Assembly (NCBI GenBank): GCA_946405675.1
Contig: CAMJIC010000015.1
Location: 1 to 20,440, forward strand
Direction of reading: 5' to 3'
Source: an uncultured Clostridia bacterium
GTDB lineage: Bacteria; Bacillota; Clostridia; Lachnospirales; Lachnospiraceae
Length of the DNA stretch: 20,440 bases
The notes under the pieces are model-generated. The model had not been told where the DNA came from. It saw nothing but the letters and a program-made list of their open reading frames with translations, and made no database searches. The translations under genes were made by a program, and so were the position numbers. Positions 16,602 through 20,440 of this stretch are shown here, piece after piece. Positions within the stretch are counted from its first letter, which is position 1. The number at the start of each line of letters is the position of its first letter.

Positions 16602-18086
16602 ATGAGTATGAAAACCGGTTATCTGAGATATGAGAGGATGGATGGGACGGTACTGGGCGAAGAGGAACGAACGGGGAATTTTCAGGAATTTCATCTTCGT
16701 CTGCCTGAGAAGCAGAGGAGGGAACAGGCACAGAGATGCATGAACTGCGGTGTGCCTTTCTGCCAGAACGGGACGATGATATCAGGGATGGCTTCCGGAT
16801 GCCCGCTTCATAATCTGGTTCCTGAAATCAATGGACTGGTGGCTTGCGGAAGGCTGGAAGAAGCATATCACAGGCTGAGCATCACACATAGCTTTCCGGA
16901 ATTTACATGCCGGGTATGTCCTGCCCTATGTGAAGCGGCGTGTACCTGCGGCGTGCATGATGCTCCCGTGGCGACGAAGGAAAATGAGAAAGAGGTCATT
17001 GAATATGCCTTTGAACACGGTCTTGTGCCGGATGAAAGCCCGAAGGTGCGCACAGGAAAGAAGGTCGCGGTTGTTGGCAGCGGACCTTCGGGCCTGGCAG
17101 CTGCGAATCTCCTGAACCGCAGGGGACATGATGTGACGGTCTATGAAAGAAAGGACCGGATCGGCGGTTTGCTGCGGTATGGGATCCCGAATATGAAGCT
17201 TGACAAGTCAGTGATTGACAGAAGGATCCGGCTCATGGAAAAAGCCGGTATCCGGTTCATCACAGGGATCGATGTGGGAAAGGATGTTCCTGCTTCTGCC
17301 TTGATGAAGGAGTATGACAGTGTGATTCTTGCCTGCGGTGCATCGAATCCCAGGGACATTCAGGTTCCGGGAAGAGATGCCAGAGGAATTTTCTTTGCGG
17401 TGGATTTTCTTGGTATGGTTACCAAAAAGCTTCTGGATACGGATTTCAAGGAATATCCGGGAGAGCTTGTCGAAGGAAAAGAAGTTCTGGTGATTGGAGG
17501 CGGGGATACGGGAAATGACTGCGTTGGAACCTGTATCCGGCTGGGTGCAAAGAGGATCCGGCAGCTTGAGATGATGCCGAAGCCTCCTGAAGGCAGGCTC
17601 CCATCCAACCCATGGCCGGAATGGCCCAGGGTTTTGAAGGTGGATTACGGGCAGGAGGAAGCAATCTGGAAATATGGCTCTGATCCGCGTATGTATCAGA
17701 CAACGGTAAAGGAATTCGTGAAGGATAAACAGGGGCATCTGAAGGAGGCTGTTCTGGTCAGCCTTCGTCCTGAGAGGGATGAGAAAAGCGGGCGGATCAG
17801 GATGATTCCTGAAGAGGGGTCAGAGAAAAAGGTAAAGGCATCCCTTGTGCTGATTGCTGCCGGATTTCTGGGATGTGAGCATTATGTAACAGATAGCTTT
17901 TCTATCTCTACAGATGCAAGGACAAACGTGAAGACGGAGCCGGGGAATTATCTTACAACCAGAAAGAACGTTTACACTGCGGGAGATATGCACCGGGGAC
18001 AGTCTCTGGTCGTATGGGCGATCGCAGAGGGGCAGAATGCTGCCCGCCAGGTAGATGAAGATCTGATGGGATATTCCAGCCTGTGA
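16602..18086 (+). CDS. gltD: Glutamate synthase, small (NAD(P)H-oxidising) subunit
   Basis: The small subunit takes electrons from NAD(P)H through FAD and iron-sulphur centres and delivers them to GltB. The N-terminal domain carries the two conserved cysteine clusters (RCMNCGVPFCQ with GCPLHN, and CRVCPALCEAAC) that bind 4Fe-4S centres. Then come an FAD-binding fold (VAVVGSGPSGLAAAN) and an NAD(P)H-binding fold (VLVIGGGDTGNDCVG). The C-terminal FAD signature is YTAGDMHRGQSLVVWAI. Start: ATG at 16602 has GAGGAA at 16592-16597 and gives 494 residues. ATG at 16608 is also possible. A GTG at 16590 overlapping the gltB stop lacks a well-spaced site. The pair is surely cotranscribed. Confidence 0.96.
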   Translation: MSMKTGYLRYERMDGTVLGEEERTGNFQEFHLRLPEKQRREQAQRCMNCGVPFCQNGTMISGMASGCPLHNLVPEINGLVACGRLEEAYHRLSITHSFPEFTCRVCPALCEAACTCGVHDAPVATKENEKEVIEYAFEHGLVPDESPKVRTGKKVAVVGSGPSGLAAANLLNRRGHDVTVYERKDRIGGLLRYGIPNMKLDKSVIDRRIRLMEKAGIRFITGIDVGKDVPASALMKEYDSVILACGASNPRDIQVPGRDARGIFFAVDFLGMVTKKLLDTDFKEYPGELVEGKEVLVIGGGDTGNDCVGTCIRLGAKRIRQLEMMPKPPEGRLPSNPWPEWPRVLKVDYGQEEAIWKYGSDPRMYQTTVKEFVKDKQGHLKEAVLVSLRPERDEKSGRIRMIPEEGSEKKVKASLVLIAAGFLGCEHYVTDSFSISTDARTNVKTEPGNYLTTRKNVYTAGDMHRGQSLVVWAIAEGQNAARQVDEDLMGYSSL

Positions 18087-18200
18087 CTGCTCGTAATGGA
18101 GTATGAGATATTTATGCTGATGCATGGTACAGGACAATGAGCAAATTGCGACAGGATTACAACCGTTTGCGATGAAATAGCGTTTCCTTTCAAGAATAGA

Positions 18201-18209
18201 TGCTATAAT
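18201..18209 (+). promoter_or_regulatory. Extended -10 promoter of the GH43 gene
   Basis: TGC immediately precedes a perfect TATAAT (18204-18209), forming an extended -10 element. The -35 region is weak (around 18181-18187). Transcription would start near 18216, leaving a leader of about 40 bases. The rest of the gltD-GH43 gap (18087-18200) shows no clear terminator and no gene. Confidence 0.6.
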
Positions 18210-18256
18210 ATTTCAACTTGTTCAATACAATGTCGGAATGATGAAAGGAGAGAATG

Positions 18257-20191
18257 ATGAAAAAAACTGCAAGCGTGTTACTAGTCTGTGCATTTGCCTT
18301 CTCGTTTGGAACTGCGGCATTTGCTGCGAAGTCCGGGGAGGAGGAGCTCCCGGATTTCAAGGTACCTCATCCGGAGCATCATTATCAGTTGCAGGAGGAC
18401 AGCTACGAAGCCACCGATACGGAGGGCGGCTATCGCCATTATGTCTGCGCTGACTGCGGGGACGAGTATGACTATCACACGGATCCGCTGGTCTATGTGA
18501 CCAATCCGAAGACAGGAGAGCCTGTAGACCAGGCAGGGGCATTTAACCCGCTGCTTCCGACCTGGGAGCATATTCCGGATCCCGAGCCCCAGGTGTACTG
18601 GTCAAAGGAGGATCATGAGTGGCGTGTGTACCTTTACGGTTCCCACGACGATCAGGGCGCGGGATCATGCGGATTCAACTACATCCTGTATTCCGCTCCG
18701 GTCTATGACATGAGCGACTGGAGATATGAAGGGATGTACCTGGATATCTCCGAAGGGGCAACATCCGGCGCGACTGTGGGCCTGTTCGCTCCGGACTGCG
18801 CGTATGACGTGACAACCGATCAGTATTACATGATCTCCAATGAGTTCAATGCATATTCCGTCCTGCGTGTATCGGACAGTCCGACAGGGCCGTGGCCGGA
18901 GGATGAGGCCGTATGGTATTACACGGTTAAGGGCTGTTATGATCCTTCCATTTACATTGAGGACGGGACGATCTATATCGCCGGCTCCTGCATGAAGCAG
19001 GTATATAATGAATATCCTGAGATAGCGGCTATGGTTGCAGAGGATGATTATCACACCGGGATGAGCCATATTGCAGTTCTCTATCAGTTAAAAGAGGATC
19101 CGACGGACGGGGACGGGATCGAGGCTGTTTCCTGGTTCCCAAACGATGAAAGAGGTTACCTTCCGATTTACGAAGGGCCATCCCTTCAGGGCTATGTGGA
19201 TGAGCTGGGCGTCTATGTGTACATTCCGGTTCTGGCAGATGTAGGTCCGGATGATATCATGCTGAACAGCTGCCTGGGTTGGTATTGGACCGATGACCTG
19301 ATGAATGGTACCTGGCATATCGGTGAGAATGGAGTGGATGAGACATATGCGGATCAGTCAGAAGTGATCAGCGGCAATAAGGGTAATATTATTTCCGATA
19401 CCAGCGGGCGTTATACGATTGATCCGCAGACGGGCGAGATGGTTTTTTCAGATTTCACCACTTATCCGTTCGGGAATAACCACGGCGGAATGGCGAAGAT
19501 CAATGGGAAATGGTATTATTTCGGCCATCGCCAGACCAACAACCATAGTTATACCCGCCAGGCGGTCGCAGGAGAGATCCAGCTGTATAAGGATGGGGAT
19601 ACACCGGTCATCACACCGTTTGAGTATACATCGTCCGGAATTGCCGGAAAAATGGATGCGTATACAACTTATGACGCGGATCTGACCTGCTATCTTGTTC
19701 AGGGGCTGGATGTGAAAGCGCCATCCATGGAGAGAAATACGACACATTACGATACGGATGAGATCGCGCCTTATATCGTGGGATCCCGTGACGAAGAGGC
19801 GACACATGCCAGGTATATCTGCGGTCTTCGCGACAATAATATTGTCGGCTACAAATATCTTGACTTCGGTGAGGAGACTTCCGGCGTGACGGCAAAGGTT
19901 CTGGTAGCGCCTGGAGAAACAGCACCGGGCGGAAGCGTTGATGTATATCTTGATTCTCCGGATCCGGAGAAGGGCGGAAAGAGGATCGGCAGGATCGAGA
20001 TTCCGGCGGATCTGGCGGACAAGGCGGAAGAATCGGAAGAGGCTACTGATGGAACGAAGTGGTACTGGGCGGAAGCAGCATTGGATGAGCCGGTTTCCGG
20101 ACTTCATGGTGTGTACTTTGTGTTCCACTCCGATTCCAAGGATGTGTTATGCAGCTTTGATCAGTTTGCGTTTGTGAAATCTGCAGACTGA
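18257..20191 (+). CDS. Secreted GH43 glycosidase with CBM6-like module
   Basis: This is a 644-residue exported protein, probably a beta-xylosidase or alpha-L-arabinofuranosidase acting on plant hemicellulose. A signal peptide (MKKTASVLLVCAFAFSFG, predicted cleavage after AFA) is followed by a short Cys/His segment (HHYQL, YVCADCGDEY). The five-bladed GH43-like domain spans about 95-470. It shows the expected acidic triad: D108 (IPDPEP, base), D229 (CYDPSIYIEDG, pKa modulator) and E306 (YEGPSLQG, acid). Residues about 510-644 resemble a CBM6 carbohydrate-binding jelly roll (VDVYLDSPD, SGLHGVYFVF). Start: AAGGAG at 18245-18250 favours the second of two tandem ATGs (18254, 18257). No link to nitrogen metabolism is evident. 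The exact substrate cannot be read from sequence. Confidence 0.85.
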   Translation: MKKTASVLLVCAFAFSFGTAAFAAKSGEEELPDFKVPHPEHHYQLQEDSYEATDTEGGYRHYVCADCGDEYDYHTDPLVYVTNPKTGEPVDQAGAFNPLLPTWEHIPDPEPQVYWSKEDHEWRVYLYGSHDDQGAGSCGFNYILYSAPVYDMSDWRYEGMYLDISEGATSGATVGLFAPDCAYDVTTDQYYMISNEFNAYSVLRVSDSPTGPWPEDEAVWYYTVKGCYDPSIYIEDGTIYIAGSCMKQVYNEYPEIAAMVAEDDYHTGMSHIAVLYQLKEDPTDGDGIEAVSWFPNDERGYLPIYEGPSLQGYVDELGVYVYIPVLADVGPDDIMLNSCLGWYWTDDLMNGTWHIGENGVDETYADQSEVISGNKGNIISDTSGRYTIDPQTGEMVFSDFTTYPFGNNHGGMAKINGKWYYFGHRQTNNHSYTRQAVAGEIQLYKDGDTPVITPFEYTSSGIAGKMDAYTTYDADLTCYLVQGLDVKAPSMERNTTHYDTDEIAPYIVGSRDEEATHARYICGLRDNNIVGYKYLDFGEETSGVTAKVLVAPGETAPGGSVDVYLDSPDPEKGGKRIGRIEIPADLADKAEESEEATDGTKWYWAEAALDEPVSGLHGVYFVFHSDSKDVLCSFDQFAFVKSAD

Positions 20192-20203
20192 GATCCGGGA
20201 CAA

Positions 20204-20335
20204 CAGGTGAGCAGGAACATGATTCAGGAGTTCATTGTGGATGAGCAGGAGCACTTCAACTGGGTGCGCCAGCATCTGTCCCTGATGGAAGAGATCGGTA
20301 TGGAGAACTATCTGATCGAGCAGTTAGGGGAATAA
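20204..20335 (+). pseudogene. bfr: C-terminal remnant of a bacterioferritin gene
   Basis: The frame ending at 20335 encodes VSRNMIQEFIVDEQEH and then FNWVRQHLSLMEEIGMENY. This closely follows the last helix of bacterioferritin (E. coli VSRDMMIEILRDEEGH, then WLETELDLIQKMGLQNYL). The E-x-x-H iron ligands of that helix are kept. The first roughly 110 residues of the protein are missing. The homology starts about 13 bases after the GH43 stop, and that TGA is in the same frame. An ATG at 20219 would give 38 residues but has no good ribosome binding site. A product from this piece alone could not form a four-helix ferritin fold. The likely history is deletion or recombination that joined the GH43 gene to the tail of bfr. 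Confidence 0.75.
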
Positions 20336-20344
20336 ATCAGACGA

Positions 20345-20373
20345 AGCCGGTGGCAGGAAGCCACCGGCTTTTT
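20345..20373 (+). terminator. Strong intrinsic terminator after the bfr remnant
   Basis: AGCCGGTGGC (20345-20354) pairs perfectly with GCCACCGGCT (20360-20369) around an AGGAA loop, followed by T residues to 20373. It was probably the original bfr terminator and now ends the GH43 transcript. The remaining bases to the window end show nothing recognisable. Confidence 0.9.
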
Positions 20374-20440
20374 GAAAATCTGAAAGTACGGCGAGGCTTT
20401 CCAACGCAGCAGATGAGCGTTTGGACAAGTCAGATGTACA

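Noticed and set aside
18087..18200. Possible terminator or small RNA after gltD
   Set aside because: Only scattered short complementary words were found, with no stem followed by a T run.
20189..20191. TGA read as selenocysteine or read through, fusing the GH43 protein to the ferritin-like tail
   Set aside because: No selenocysteine-type hairpin is apparent after the TGA, the GH43/CBM6 module is complete before it, and the tail belongs to an unrelated fold. A recombination scar is simpler.

Overview
The window reads as a chromosomal segment of a Gram-positive anaerobe, most likely class Clostridia and probably a Lachnospiraceae-type gut bacterium. This is an inference from strong AGGAGG-type ribosome binding sites, a type III glutamine synthetase, a clostridial-style ammonium transporter fused to a PII domain, an ANTAR-type antitermination leader, and a secreted GH43 glycosidase. 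No rRNA or tRNA gene and no CRISPR array was found. Every gene is on the plus strand.

Layout. (1) 1-1300: DDE transposase of an insertion sequence whose left end lies outside the window; its right end is unresolved within about 1301-1497. (2) 1498-7490: asnB (asparagine synthetase) behind a promoter and an intrinsic terminator, glnN (glutamine synthetase III), then an attenuator-like leader and a fused Amt-PII ammonium transporter. (3) 7507-11860: carA and carB, following the transporter with a 16-base gap. (4) 11884-18086: a separate promoter and an ANTAR/terminator leader driving gltB and gltD (glutamate synthase). (5) 18201-20191: a secreted GH43 glycosidase with a CBM6-like module and its own extended -10 promoter. 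(6) 20204-20373: the C-terminal remnant of a bacterioferritin gene and a strong terminator.

How the genes fit together. The central 16 kb is a nitrogen-assimilation island. The transporter imports ammonium, GSIII makes glutamine, and GltBD turns glutamine plus 2-oxoglutarate into glutamate. AsnB and CarAB are the main consumers of glutamine amide nitrogen, giving asparagine and carbamoyl phosphate. Control seems to be layered on RNA leaders. The gltB leader has two hexaloop hairpins of the EutV/ANTAR type, the second overlapping a terminator. The amt leader has three mutually exclusive hairpins. asnB has a terminator directly after its promoter. No ANTAR regulator gene is in the window.

Most notable observations: the ANTAR element on gltBD; the Amt-PII fusion whose PII part lacks the uridylylatable tyrosine; the amt attenuator; and the truncated bfr fragment that sits in frame behind the GH43 stop codon.
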